From Anseranas semipalmata (lineage: Eukaryota; Chordata; Aves; Anseriformes; Anseranatidae): a stretch of 64,000 nucleotides of DNA. The notes under the pieces were generated by a model. That model was not told the DNA's origin. It saw only the letters and a list, made by a program, of their open reading frames with translations, and ran no database searches. Every line of letters begins with the position of its first letter. The first letter of the stretch is position 1. The position numbers were made by a program, and so were the translations under genes. Below are positions 11,828 through 26,800 of the stretch, in pieces. Location: contig VXAA01005193.1 in the NCBI GenBank assembly GCA_013399115.1, positions 1,767,372 to 1,831,371 on the forward strand, written 5' to 3'.

Positions 11828-14800
11828 CTGTAAGTGGCATTATGAAACAAAACAAAACACAACAACAACAACAACAACAAGAAAAGAGAACAAAAAACAA
11901 ATCATGAGCTGGTGTATTTAAAATACAGGTAATCAAACAATGTAAAAAAACTTAATGTTCTCTCATGGCTTTTTATGAACATTTCTAAACATTTAGGTAA
12001 GGCAAAACATTCATGTTCTGACTACTCAGGGACACTGAGAAAAAAAAAAGGTCTTTTGTACATTACTGTAGGCTTGTTAAATTAAGTTGCAACTTTTTGT
12101 ATTCAAAGTTCCTGCATGGATTTTGCTCTTTCAGATGCAGGCTGCAACCTTCACTGCTGAGCTGAAATGCTGGAACATCTGCATGTGAGCCGATTCCTAT
12201 TATCACTTAGCAGTTGAATGAAAACCCATAATTTTTGTGGCAGAAAGCACTATGAACTAATTGTTTCACTGGAAGCTGAGTATTCTGTATCTTTATGGGA
12301 GTGCCTTGCGCATATTTAGAAAACTGCACTGCAAGTAAAGGACTTAAGCAGTGCCAAGGATTTCTTACCTGCCAATCCTCCTGGGTAGCGCCTTCCATCA
12401 TCAGCAGGGTCCCATGATCAAGTGGGATTCTTAGTCTCTCTACATAAGTATAGTCTCCATCCTCTTCCTAAAAAGAAACACTGGACACTGAAGAAGCAGG
12501 CAAGTGCATTTGGTAGAAAATCAGTCCTCTATAGCAGAGTTTAAAAAACAGGGAGGGGAGAGGACAAAAAGAAGCTTTTACAAGATCAGGAAGCCTAACT
12601 AAACCTCTCTGCAACTGTATTTCATACAGAGTTCAGGAGTTGAACATTTTAAGGATGAAAGAAGCCATCACATCTCACTGTCTGTATAACATCGGTTACG
12701 TTCAACAACTGCTTCCTACATCCAGTGCAAAATTCTGGAGCAAGGCTGCAAATCTTCTGGAAACATCCACTTGAATTGAACAGAATGTGCAGAAACATTC
12801 TGCAATCATAACCATGATTCCAATGGTTAACTACTTCATCAAAAATGCACATCTTCCCTCTATTCTGAATTTGTCTTGTTCCAGGTTCCAGATGTTTCTT
12901 GTTGTGACAAGTATTATCTGCTAAATAAAGATTTTTTCCTATCAGAAAATCTTTTTCCTATAGTACCTTGTGAAACAAGTTCTCTTCAACTTCATCAGCA
13001 TTAAGCAAAACAGACTGCTAAACTAGAAGAAATGCATCATTTGCAAAACTTTTGCTAAGTTTTCAGATTATTAACAACTGTTTTAAAGCACAACTACCAC
13101 AACCAAATGCAGCAACACAGCAGTAGTAGTCTGACACGTATGACATCAGTCAGAATAGTAACTCTTTTTCTTTGCACTATCCCTTCCAATTTTACACTGG
13201 ACCACCACACTGCTGAGTCAAATTGCTTAGGGAAGACTATCATGCCAACACAGTTCTTTTTGTCAATCACGACAGTAGCATCCTCGTGAAATCACACCCT
13301 GCCTGACCTGAAATATCTTCCAGAATGCCACATGGGCAGGTATTATAATGCTCTATGTGCTCTTTACTATTTTCTGGTATTAGCCTTCAATAGTTACAAA
13401 AATTTGCTGCAAAACTTAAGCAACTTCTATTTAACATCTTGATTACTTAGTGCTGGCACTTTGACTATTTCATTAATATTAAAATGTGAATAAGAAAACC
13501 ACTATTTCACCAAATACAGGATGGAAGTACATAGTTTGCCTTTTGTAGATCTCTACTGCCAAATTTGAAAGCTGCCAAGGAAGAGTGGAAAGCAGCTGTC
13601 CGAAAGGAGGAATTCAGGGAAATTTCTGGTAGAAAATCACCTTCAAAATATAGGGGTTATTTGGGGAAAGGAGGGGGTTAGAGAAAATATTTTAATTAGT
13701 GTTGAAAGGGAGGAAACTCAAGAGGTCTTTTATTTTTAAGTTACAGAATGCATTAGATAGCCTGAAATAGTAAAGCAGACAATAAACCTTTTCCAATGAA
13801 AAAAAGAGTATGACAGGTTCACTGTTTCAAGGACTATGTAGTACAAGTACAGGGTTAACCTTGTTCTGAGCATGCTGCATATAGCAAACAGTCAGAATGA
13901 AAATTTGTTATCGTACCATTGCATCTAGAAGCAGAGATGCTGGCTTTTTTCCGAAGAGATCATCACATCAGTTGTTTTGTTTATGCAAAAGAGCTTGATT
14001 GGGGTCAAATCAATTCCCAATAACAACAAGCATCACTTCATATAATTGACTTAGCATCTTTGCAACTCTGTGTTCACGTCTGGGACTAGAAGTTAGTCAC
14101 AGTGTGACAGAACAAGGTTATTCAATACTGTTAATGCAGTACTGGCTGGCCATTCTGGGTTTGTGCATTTCTTGGTGATACCTAAGGGCCTGAGGCTGTC
14201 TCAGCAGTTAGATAAGCTCACTAAACCTCTGAAATCAGGGAGTGCTGAAGGCACTGAGAATCACCGGCAGTATTTTCTTTCTTTGTAAGGACAACATCCA
14301 TTTGCAAAATATATTTTTAAGCTCTGGAATTACTAGGCATTTATCTTGCTCTATTAGAAGTAACGCACAATGCCAAAAATGTTTTCTTAAACATCAGATG
14401 AAACAGGAGAATTTCAAAAATAGATATCAAACATGACTGCTGATGAAAAGCAGTGAAATACCACTGCATGGCTGTTTTTGTATTTCACAGGATTACACCA
14501 TTTCACTTTGTGGAAGGACAGTTGTGGACTTATTTTTGTCTCTTGTTCACTGTGACTAAAATGAATCCTCTAAGATAAATGATTTAGGAGAAAACATCCT
14601 TTTGGCTTCAAAAAGCCAGTATCTAAGAGCAGCAGTTACTTTTCATTTTAAATGGAACATACGAGCTTAGTTTTACTTAGAAAAATGTATGTCGATTGGT
14701 TTTGCAGAGCCACTGAAGTTAGACACATTACATGTCACTGCTAACACATCTACTAAATCTCATTTTAGAACTTTTATCTTTAGAGCTGATGTTAGACATA

Positions 14801-17800
14801 CAGGAGACTCAGCTGGGTTTCAAGAGCTCAGGAAGTTTATGAAGGAAACTTATTCTTGATGTCCAAGGAGGAATTTTTTTTTTTTTTTTAAATACTCAAA
14901 TGTGGAAAGAAATGCATCAGGTAACTTTTACATGGTCATTTCACAACTCTATGTATGTATTACAAAACACGATGCTTCCAAAAACAGGTCTAATAAAGCA
15001 ACTGTTCTGTATATTAGAATTTTGCTGCTTTAATAATCTTGAATTGCACATTTAATACAATCCAAGCTTTACATTGTCCAACTACATTGGTTAAAACATT
15101 TTTTATTCTTAACTCAAGGAACTACAGTTAATAAGTGACAAAAGCTCAGTATGAGTCGATAGGAAGTTGTCAATATAAAATCTGAAAGTATTCCTAGACT
15201 CCATCAACTTTTCTTTATGGATTCAGTAAGAATGAGTATCAATCCTACTGCCCTTTCCTCGTGTAATCCGCCCACCTGCCTACGTAGGACTATCTTTAAA
15301 CTCCCTCAGTCCTTCTGCTGATGACCTTGCATTCTGCAAGTGTGGTAGCCTTAAAGTACTTGCCCCTTCCTCTCTACTTGTCTATAGCTGCTCAAGTCCT
15401 GCCAATACTTGTGGAGAAAGCCAAGGAAGCAAGTCTCCTTCATGTCAATCCAAAAGTTCAACAACCCCCACCCCATCCTGATCCAAGCCTCAGTTTCTAC
15501 CGTGCTCCATATATCCCCACGTTAGTCTTCAATTAGGCCTGTTAGGATGCCAAGGGTTATTTTTCCGCTGTTTTCAAAAGTACTAGGAGATCTTCAATTT
15601 CTGCTAGAAGAGCTACTCAAGGACAGAAGGACCTTGTTTTAGAGTTTCATTTGAAGGACAGACCCATCTGAAGGCTGACTCTGAGAACACCACGAACATC
15701 CTGCTATTATCTAACATACGCATTTAGCCCCCCCCTTGCCCAGCATCCATCGGTTTCCTTGGCTACAGACAGACAAACCTGACAGCTGGCTTGCTAACTC
15801 CACGCACAGTTCACGTTGCAGTTTGTTGGGAGCTGCACCAAACCGGTGCGTACGGCACCCAGATCTCTGCTACAGAGCAGCTCCCAGTGGGATACGGGAG
15901 CTTGCTGGAACATTAAGTATCACCCTTCACCCTTTAACTAAAATCTCACACACAGTTTCCAAAAAGCCCTAATCAGATAACCTGGCATTGTCTGAGTTGA
16001 GCAGTGCTAAGCAATAGTAAAAATGGTACTAGACCGTATCAGAAAGACCCACTTAGGTCAGTGAAATCAATTCCTCTAGATTAGGACAGTTAACTCAGGT
16101 ATGAGTGGGAGAGGGGCCTCAGGGAGGTGTGGAGCACAGGAAGAGGACATGGTAAAGCAGAGGTGACAGGTATGTTGTGGGACAGCATGAGCACTTGCGG
16201 ACTTAACCAATAAGCTGTGTGTGAATTGTGTATGAATCGTAGCTCTAAAACAAAGCATTCACCTCTGGGTTTCAGTGCAGGCAGGAGCTACAACGACAGG
16301 GGGAGCAACAAGGAGGCAAGAAAAAAATTAGGTAATTTACTGGAACTAGAAGCAGAAAATAGAAGAAACTAGATCACTTCACTGTAGACTATGGACTACA
16401 AAGTAGGCATCCAAAAACCCTAGAAACCCTTAAAAGCAAAGGCTAAGTATCACATACAACCACACAACTGGTCCAAGTAAACAGAAAAGGCATTATTTAG
16501 AAGAAAGAATGCTTAAAAAGAAAAACTCCAGTGGGTGAAGAAAAACAGTTTCTGGCATCATGTTAAAGTCTGTGAGAAGTCTCCTTAACAACTCCAGTGA
16601 GAGATGTGCTCCCAAGATATATATGTAGCTGGGCTGAAATCTGAGTAGGAATTATTTCCACCTATTTGGAAGGGATGCTTGCAATGTGGATTCAAGTAGG
16701 CTATGCATGACTCTCTATACTCCTTCACCATCTATTACATAATGAACACTTATTCATCCAGTACAGCAGTCGTCAAAAAGAAAAACAACAGAGGACTGAA
16801 CCCTTCCTTAACCTCACTCTGGAACAATTTTCAAGAAAAATACCACTTGCACCTAAATAGTTTTTGTTTTTTTTTCTTCCCCCAAGGACAAAAAGATTTC
16901 CTTTTGTGGCAGTTTCAGTGTCACCTATATAAACTCCAAATTTCTACAACACAAATTTAAAAATCTCACACAAACATGCAACCACAACAACAACAAAAAA
17001 AAACCAAGATAAACAACCCCGAATAAACAAACAAAAAAGCCTTCCAACATTATCTGTCTTTTTTATAGTTGCCTTAGACAAATAGGGTTTTATTCTCTAA
17101 GAAGTTCGTCCACAGTTCAAGATAAAATATGGACAATACTTGTACAGATGCTCACTAATATGAACCGAAGTCTCTGAAGGCCCTGATCTAGTATTCCTCA
17201 ATTGCAATACAAGATGTTACCTGACTTTATGGTACATACTGTTTCGTACCCAGTACATGATCACACACAGACAAATTTAGTTTTTTTTTCCAGCACCACT
17301 TCTCCATGGTAAGCCTCTACCCCAGTATTTCTCATCTTGTATTTTCATGACATTTTTCATCTCAGAATACTTAAAAGCACTTACAGCAGAGAGAAATGAA
17401 GGCCTTTCAATTTCTAAAAATCAGCATTACTAGAATTTTGGTCCTCAAAGAGGTTTAATTTGGGGAGGAAAAGGATTTACTTTTTCTTTTTCCTGTCTCA
17501 GTGAAGACTACCCCTGGAAAACCTGATGTACTAATAACGGCAGATTACAAACCTGGTAAGAGCCTGAAATGCCTGTGATGACTGTTAATCTAAATCTCCC
17601 TTCCCTAGACTACTCCTATCCCTGTAACTTGCTTTTGAACAAAGTAATGATCAAACTTCAAATATCTACAATCGACTTTAACTTTCTTTTAATGAAAGAG
17701 AGAACGCTACGTTACAATAGAGCATGAAAATTACTTCTTTGGTGGTACAGCCTGAAAGGTTGTAATTTCCATCAGTCTTGTAACTCCCACTTGGCAAAGC

Positions 17801-20800
17801 ACCTAGTGTCATAGGATGCTCTCAGAAAATTGCAGGCTATTGGAATGCGCAAAGAATACGTAACGTGACACATAATTTTTAGTAGAAATTCCCTTAGGCA
17901 CAGGATATACAGTTAATAGCAACTTGTTCAAGCATCACTCTGCACACGAGGAACTTATTTTAGAAACAGGTATGTCACAATTGCAAAAGGAATACACTTC
18001 ATATATAACAAGACTGAGCTAGTCAGAAATATCAGGTCAGAGACACTGAAGAAGAAAAATGAGGAGTGCTTGAGGGATATATATCTATATGCATATATCT
18101 ATATCTATATAAAATTATCCACCTCAGGAAGAAAAGGGAAGAAACCATACGGTACAGATCAAAGAAGGCAGCCAATTATGAACGGCACAGACCAAATTTC
18201 CCCCTTTACTCATAGTGGGTGTCTTTTGAGAAAATAGAAAACAGAACCCATAGACATCTTGCTCAAGAACTGCATTCAGTTTTTAGGGGGAAATTACGAA
18301 GTTTGTACTGAAATCTAGGTGGCTTTAATTCTGATCCACTGAAAAGGAATACATGCACTCTAGAAATGAACCCAAGCATCGTTTACAGATTCCCAGAGGA
18401 ATGAATTTTCCAGCTGACAGTATGTCATCATCCCAGAATCAAAGTCAGTTACTCATGCTATGCCCAATGACACAATGCACTGGTTATGTAATCTCATGCT
18501 CAAGGACCACAGAGTTAAACTCCCTTCAGGCAACAGAGAATTTACACATTAAAGAACTAGTGAAAAATACAAATTATTTAATTTTCTGATTCAAATTCTG
18601 ACCTTGTCTGTTCATGACTGGGTGACCCAGGGTGACTGCCAATGGGCACATTTCAGTACCTCAGTGCACAGTTTTCTTATAGGTTGATAATCTCCACCTG
18701 TGCTTTCTGCACTAGCTTATTCAGAATAAGTAACAACGTAAGTAGACAGCAATATACGTTTACATATATATATATATTAAAAAAAAATTCTCAAAGTTCA
18801 TAGCAAGAGTACCACCACATAACAGAGGGAATGCATCTGAAGCAGGATACCCTAAAATGAGGCTCGTACTCTCAGCAAAGGAATGTGATTCCTTTACTTC
18901 AATAAATATGAACTGCAAAATGGAGTGTTAAGTTGGCTTGTTACACAGCATTTTATCTAGAAAGAATATTCTCTACTGAATCAGAAACTAATTCCTGAGA
19001 GGATGTTCCACACATGCCTCCTACCAAAGTAATGATCCCTGTTTAGTCTGTGATGTATGATACGACAGTTTGGTATTTTAGGGAAAAGAAATGAGCTGCT
19101 CCTTCCTGCTGTTCACTGGCTCTCAATCTGAACACACACACAAGTCAAAACGCAAACGATTCTAAGGGGACTTTTACTTACAAGAATGGTCAGAGCTACT
19201 CTGCATCCCACATACACTGTGAATTACGTGACAATTACCTGATTTTAACAAAATGGTATCAAATCTATGGTTCATTTGCACAGCGAAAGCTCCCTTCTAA
19301 CACCACTGATTTCAAGTAATGGGAAAGGACGTTACTGAGGCAAAAGAGTACCCAGGTTGCAATTTCACTGCAGCACTGCTTTGCTGCACGTTATTACAGA
19401 GTGGTTCCATTCCCACCCTGAAGATGTCACATTCCATGCAACAGCTTTTTTGATTCCTACACTTACTCCCCAGAACTTTATGAGTGTTTCCACTAATTAC
19501 TACCACTATTAGATGTTTTTAGTTATTAAGTTCTCTAAACAGAGGAAAAGTACTAATATATGAGTAACTATAGGACTCTCTCACTGTGATAAGAATACTC
19601 ACAGGGGAGGGTTTCTTCCTCATCTCAAAGGTCCGGGTAGCACCAAAGCTGAGCGAGGCAATGACAGGATTTTTTCCCAGTGATGGTTCATCATCACTGT
19701 GCCAGTCTACGCTATCCTTCTCATTTCGGTATAGGTTGCAGAGAAGGGAGTTGAAGGTATAGCCGGTGAACTCTTCAATGCGCTCCTTCAGCATAGTCAG
19801 CAGAGGATGCCACTGCAATCAGCACAGAAGGAGTAAGATAAATACAATGAAAGCAGGACAGCAGACAATAACATCAGGACACAAGGGGAAAACTACTCTT
19901 GGATAAGAAACAAAACATACTGCACTTTCACCATAATAAACCTGAAGCTAAACAAATGCCTCTGAACAATTCTGACTGAATTTTTAGTAAAGCTGAGGAA
20001 TGGGCTTTCTGCAAAATATGCGTGCATTACTTATGGCTCAACACTAAATCACCTCTTAAAAATACAAAGTCAGTCTGCCTTTCATACTGATGTCGCTAGC
20101 CACCCCAACTAACTGAAAGGTGAAGAAGGGGTTAGAGTAAAATGTGCTTGAACTGACCATGGATAAACACTGGCAGTTCTTAACTGAAACATGATCTGTG
20201 CGACCTCTCTCATGCATACCTGTTTTAACCTCGTGGTCAAGCAAGTGGAGTTTAGGTCTGATAACATGAGTTACTTAACCACTGCTGGTGGGCACAGTGG
20301 ATCCAAAAAGTTGGAATCAGTGTTTAAATGACACACTCTCAGTTCCCTGCAGTTGACACAGAACAAGAGACTACAGCTGGCCTAACACTGTCACGGCATG
20401 GCCCTCTGTTCCCAGCTCTATCAGTACAGCTTGCTGAGCCCAACTCATCCTCCCTTGGGGTTTTGCCTTCAGCTTAGTAACTTTTCAGTGATTCACAAAA
20501 TGAATGGCACGGGCCCTGAATTTCACCCTTTCCTTTGCTAACATCTTGCTGTGCCCATAGCCTATGGCAGCTATGCACTTTCCATTACAACTCAGTCCAG
20601 TGAATCATTATCCAATGTTATAAACTTGCATCATGACTTTCATCTGTCAGAGTGCTTTTAAGTACTACAAAAGCTAAAAGAAAAGAGAAAAAAAGGCTCA
20701 AAGCAATGTAGGCCAGAATCTTTTGCCCATTATATAAGCAGAAACACAGATCAACGGAGGACAAAGAACTGATTCCAAACCTCTCAGTGAACCTTGGCAG

Positions 20801-23800
20801 AAGAAGGAACAGACAGCAGGAATTATTTCCCAGTATCCACCTCAAATAATCAACTCTGCACCACCTTCCTTCCATGCTTCCATGCTAAATATGGGTATAT
20901 TTAGAGGGTTTTTAACCTATTGTCTACACTACAGAAGCCTTCAACATGTCATCTTTCTCTGTTTGGGATTCTTCTAGATAAGTCACCCCTTCAATGACTA
21001 AGCATCATGTGAAGAATTAATTATACATGAACATAGCTTGTAGCTATGGGATATGTAGGGAAATCAGTAACAGCACCCAAAAATGCTATAGCTTGTAGCT
21101 GGGTCACCTGAAGGAAAAAACACTGGATCTCCAGAAGTGCAGTATGTGCCAAACATGCAATGCAATCACAGAAGAGTCCAAACAGAATTACTGAAAGCAC
21201 TTTTAAGTGACTGGACTGGATTCCTTCAATTCCTATCACAAAAGTATTATTGGTAAAAAATGTTATATGGTGAATTTTACAATTCAGCAGAAACTCCACT
21301 ATAAACATGCAGCAGTGGAAGTCATTTTGTTGTGAAACATTACTACATCACCAATGACATCACTGCTTACAAAGAAATTTTCCTCTAATATGAAAATTCA
21401 TTTGCGCACTAGCACTGGATCATACTTAGCAGTGCTGCCATCACACCCAATCTTATCAAACAAAAAAGGAGGGGCACAAAGCTAATTACTCCTACAGATC
21501 AAACGTTCGAGGCACGTAACTGGTTTTGACCAAGCCGTGCACCAAATTACATTTGCTTGTACTTAGGATGTTTTTGTAACATAAAACCTATTCCACAGGT
21601 AAGGGCTGTGCTGTTTATACCATCCACAGCTTTTTCTAGGCTGCAGGAACTCCCACCTACAAAGCTGAATAAAATGTCAGAGTGACTATGTGCAGTCTAC
21701 CCACATATCTGTCTATGGGCAGTTTCCAGACAATGGCAGGGCTGGTTCCCAGCTATGCAAGTTTGCTGGTGCATCTCACTCCCTGCTGCAGTTTCTTCTT
21801 CCCACTAAAAAGGAGAATGAGTCAGGGATAAAAGACTAGATCAGCATGCGTGACTTATTTAGTCCTTGCATCTCTGGGACGAAGAAAACAAATCAGTGGT
21901 CCAGTGATTGCTAACTCTGAATTTCATGCAAACTGGACTGAAACAGTGAACTTAGGGCATATAGGCTCTGTCTAACCTCTGAGCAGCAACAGCTTCCACA
22001 ACAGGCAATTCTGAACTCGATTTAAATTACTAGTGTACAGCAAAATGATTTTGTGGGGGCACTTCCAAGCCCTAAAGTCATTCTGCTTCTAGAAAAGTTC
22101 ATTTAAAATAATATTCCACAAATAAGTACAAAAAATGCCTGCTTTTCCACCACAAATTCAACAGACTTCCAAGTATGGTATTTTTGAGACTACAAAATCT
22201 TTACAACTCATGTTGTTAAATAACACCTTTCCACTTCCCTCAAACTGAGCTTTGCTGGGAAGTGTCCCATCCGGCAGCAGTTCTGGGACTTGGGACACTT
22301 TTCTTTCTTTTGAACCCTATCCAGCCTTCAATAGTCACAGTTAATTTATGGTTCAGAACACTGGAGCCTACTGCCATGGCAATTTCAGACAAAGCAATAC
22401 AAAGAGACAGGCCGATGGTACAACAGGCTGGAAGCCAGCAGGAGTAACTGAACATGAACAACACGTCAACAAGTCACTTGGAAGGTTTCTAACCATTCCA
22501 AAATAGCATGGGAAATTACGTGACACAATCTGGAGCTGTTGAGCAGACACATCATGTGCTGAATTTCGTAACGTTCACACAGGAATCAACAATATGCCTA
22601 AATTCTTGTTTAAGCAGTATTGAATCTAAGTGTTCCTGAATGTAAATATTTCGGTAGTCGATATTATTGTATCTTTACAATGAAATACTCAGTATGACTG
22701 TGCACACTACAATCTTCAATACAAAGATGCATAGAGCAAGGTACACAGAACAATTAAGAGTTTTGTCCAAAGCTACATAGTGGCCCAAAAGCAAAATTAC
22801 GAATTAAACTCTGGAGCTGTAATTTCCTTTTCCCAATTTTTAGGCACTAAATCATGCTCCTCTCAATCAATCCAATCATAATGCTTATTTTACTAAGTTG
22901 TCTGCATTCCAGTAGAATCTGTTGCTGATCACAAAAGAAATTCTGACAAATGTGCTAGATAAAAAGAGGACTGAAGGAAGTTTTTGTCTCTCAATCTCTG
23001 CAAAGGGTTTCTTTGTAGAAAAGAATAAAAGGAAATTATAAAAATATACATACATTTGGGTTTGGCTGCATTGTTATCCTGGAGTATGTGTAAGGAAGCT
23101 CCCCATACCAGGAGGTAAGCCTTGGCTCCTCAAAAGATACTTCTGAAAAAAAAAAAAAAAGGAAAACTTTCTCAGTTGCCTTCTCAAAGAACTTGAAAAT
23201 TGAAGACACAATTCTGTCAAGAAACTTAATCAAAAACGGACTATCCACTCACCTACAGTTAAAAAGTGGTCCCGTAAAAAATCCTCAACCTTACATAATG
23301 AACCCAAGTGAAGGAATATTATTCAGAAGCAGGCCTTGTGCTACATTTTTGATTATATGCATAAGAGGTTACCTTGCCAAATTCTTGGAACCGTATCAAT
23401 TTTCTCATCCCTATGCCAGACAGGGTAAGGACTGGAGAAGTTAAAGATAGCAAAGTGAAACTGAAATGTTATTTATAATTCTAGTTTGCTTTATATTCTC
23501 CTGATTCCAATACACTGGCATTAGCTGCAAAGCATACCCTCTGGAAAGGATGAAGTGGAAAGGACTCCAGCATCAATGGGACTTCACAGAAGCAGAAAGC
23601 AGCAAGGCTGAACAAGTAATACTTTGTCAAATATGCATGTGTTCTGTGGTGTAATACAAGCGTCAAGTTAAAGTACTTTCAGCTTCTGAAAAGACTACCT
23701 TGGTAGCTATTTCTCATGTTTGACAGGTAACATTCTCCATTATATAGTACCTTCATTACAAGCCAATAAACACAGATGTTGAAGACATTTTCCAGCCCTG

Positions 23801-26800
23801 ACCGGTAACTACTCCAATGTATTCTCTTATATCTGTTCCTGACTAAAAAGAGAAATTTAGCTAGAACAGGTGCCCCTTAGTGAACAAATCCAGAATAGCA
23901 GACTCTTCACTTACTGCATACTGCAACTAAAATGCAAAAACAATGGAAAAGAAACATGCTTTGCTGGGATTTTAAGAGAGAGTGGCAAAAAATATTCCTG
24001 GTAACAGAAACCTCAAGGAACACAGTTTTTACAACATCACTGGAAGATGGTATGAAGGGATGCAGCACAGACTTAATAAAAAAAAAAAACTCAGGAAAAA
24101 GAACTGAAGATAGCACAGAAAGGAATTCCTGTAAGACCTGTAAGACAGAGAGGACTATGTAGTTTCTCTTGAATTTAGAAAGGTCTTATATAATTGTGAA
24201 TAGGAACATGGTGATACAGATTTGAAAAATAAGTAGCAGTACTCTTCAGATATGCATGGAAAACCTGGAAGGAAATATATGAAGGAGTGGCAATATGTAA
24301 AATGAAAAACAACAATGTGCTGTGCACTGTGTGGATTTTGGCATGGAAATGACCTGGGTATGGCCTGAAAAGTTAGTCTACACACCTTTACCTTGTCTGA
24401 TGTGAGTTCTCTGACCCCAGGGTATGTCTTGGAGGAGTTGTTCAAACATCCAGTCTGCTTGTTCTGAATCAATGAAGCCAGGAATCAAATGAATCCTAAG
24501 GAAGAAGAAAACAGAGAATATGATGGAAGGAATAAAGACTTTATATATACATGCTTTGATAAAATATTCTAATTTCCAGGATTCCCGAAGAATGTAAGGA
24601 ATGCCTGTAATGCAGGCAGAAGAGAAGGCAGCAGGAGTTCCTGATGGGTCTTCTCCTAACTATGTCTAATTGCTTTATGTCTAATTGCACCTATAAAAAC
24701 ATATGACACCAACAATATCCCATGAGTCCCACAATCAGCCATATATTGGACAAAAAAAATGGCACCCTTACTTGTTTTCAACTTCCCACTTGACAAATTA
24801 GATACCCCCAATTATGGTACAACAATCAACATAGGTAAATAATTGCCCTTCATTAATCATCTGCATGACACTTAGTTTGATAGCCCTTTATCACTACCAT
24901 CACTCTATCCTCTCTTTTGAAAGCACAAGAACCCTATACATTTAACCTCTCCCGTTTTCACATTTTTATATATACATTTTATATTTAGACTGTACTAACA
25001 GCAGCTTTCAAAAATTCTGGCCACCGTGCTGGCCTGCAGAGTAGGAATGCTGCTCATGAGAGGTTACCCTTAGGAGTATGTAATGCTCTAAAGACACCAC
25101 AGTAAGAATATATAGCAAGTGTGTTAAAAAGAGATGTAAAATCCAATTAGTGGCTTTTGAGAAACGCATACAGTTCAGCAACATAATATGAAAATATAAG
25201 CTCCTGAAAGTGACAGAGTAACACAACTGGTTGTATTTTTTTTTCTCTTTTGCTCACTCGTCAAAGCTTTTTTCAAATTTGTATAAAAATTATTTGCAGT
25301 TTTAGAAGGAAACAAGATGAAAACCTTCAAATAAACGCACAAGAAGTTATTATGTCCTTAGTATTTTTTCAATATTGAAAAAAATCTATCAAATTCATAA
25401 AAAGAAGGATGAATATTGATATTGCAGCTAAGTCAGCAATGTCAAATAAAATGCATTTTAGTTAGTAGGAGTCACAGAACAAGTAGGTTCTAAAGTATCC
25501 TGAAGCTGTAAAGCTATTAAGACAAAGCATGGAAGTAAAAAGAGACAACCCCAAAGTTGCCAAATCTGCTTAAAAGTTAAATGTTTTTATAAAATCAATT
25601 AAAAACAAGTCCAATTTACATCTAAAAGTTTTTGGTAGCTCTCAACTATATGAGATAGACCCCATACCCTTACTAACACAGGAATACCAATCCAAATTTC
25701 AAGCAGCAACTCACTCTGGAGCATGAAACAAATGGACGTAGCCCCTTTTCCTTATTTCAGACAAGAGCACCAGATGTAGTATGCACTAGATGTTAAAGAG
25801 GTTTGTTTTCCATCTCTTCAGCGCTGCACAGAACTGTGTAAGTCTCTGCTGCCTGATACTCAAAGTACTTCCAGAGGTACTCTAAACACATGATACACAG
25901 GAAGGGCAATACGCGCCTGCCAGAGTCAGAACACTCTACAGAGACTAGACTTCAGAAAGCTGACTATCACCACATTGTTCAACAACAGCAAATAACAAGT
26001 TTCAAAAAACTTGTAATCCACTCACCTAGAAACTCCACTTGGTCCTGGGCTGAGCTCATAGACACCAGGCTTGCTGAGGATAGAGAAAAGAAAGAGCCAT
26101 CAGATGCACCAACAACAAGAAGTGATCCTACACTGAGCAGCTTGGACTAGAATTGCTGTAAGCCTGCACTAGTGTGAGTTTTCCTTAAAAAAAAAAAAAA
26201 GCAAAAAAAAAAAGCTTTGTGCTACTAAGGAAAGCAAAAATGTTCTGGAGAGACAGTCAGAGGTTAGATTAAGGCAGCCAGGGATGTTGCAGAAAAAATG
26301 TGCTTGTGTATACCTCCTGACTCATGCTCTCACTTCAGCAGAGGCTCAATACATGGTTTTAGGGCTCTAGAGACAACTAAATGAGGGATGCCACAGGGAA
26401 CCTAAAGGAGACAACCAAAGAAGACTACACCCTTGACCATTATGTTTGCAGTTATAGGAACACAAAGAGCATGAGTCTAACTGCAAACACAAAATCCAGT
26501 TTTCAGTCAGAAAACAGGTATCATTCTGCTAACAGCAAAGCATTCATCAGCCTGCGTGACACAGAAAAAGCAACCTACAGGTATGCAAACAATATTTTAA
26601 CCACTGTAGCTCGTACAGAGGGTAAATAGCTCTTCCCCCTGTTAGAAGCTGCACTGTTGTGAAGCAGTATTTACTCTCATACGCACTGCTTGTTTCAACT
26701 ACTACCTCATTTTTCTCCTAGGCTACCTCCAACTTTATGCCACTTTTTGCCTGAAACACTCCTTGAGTTAATCACTGTCCAGCAGCGCTCCTCCCTCAAA

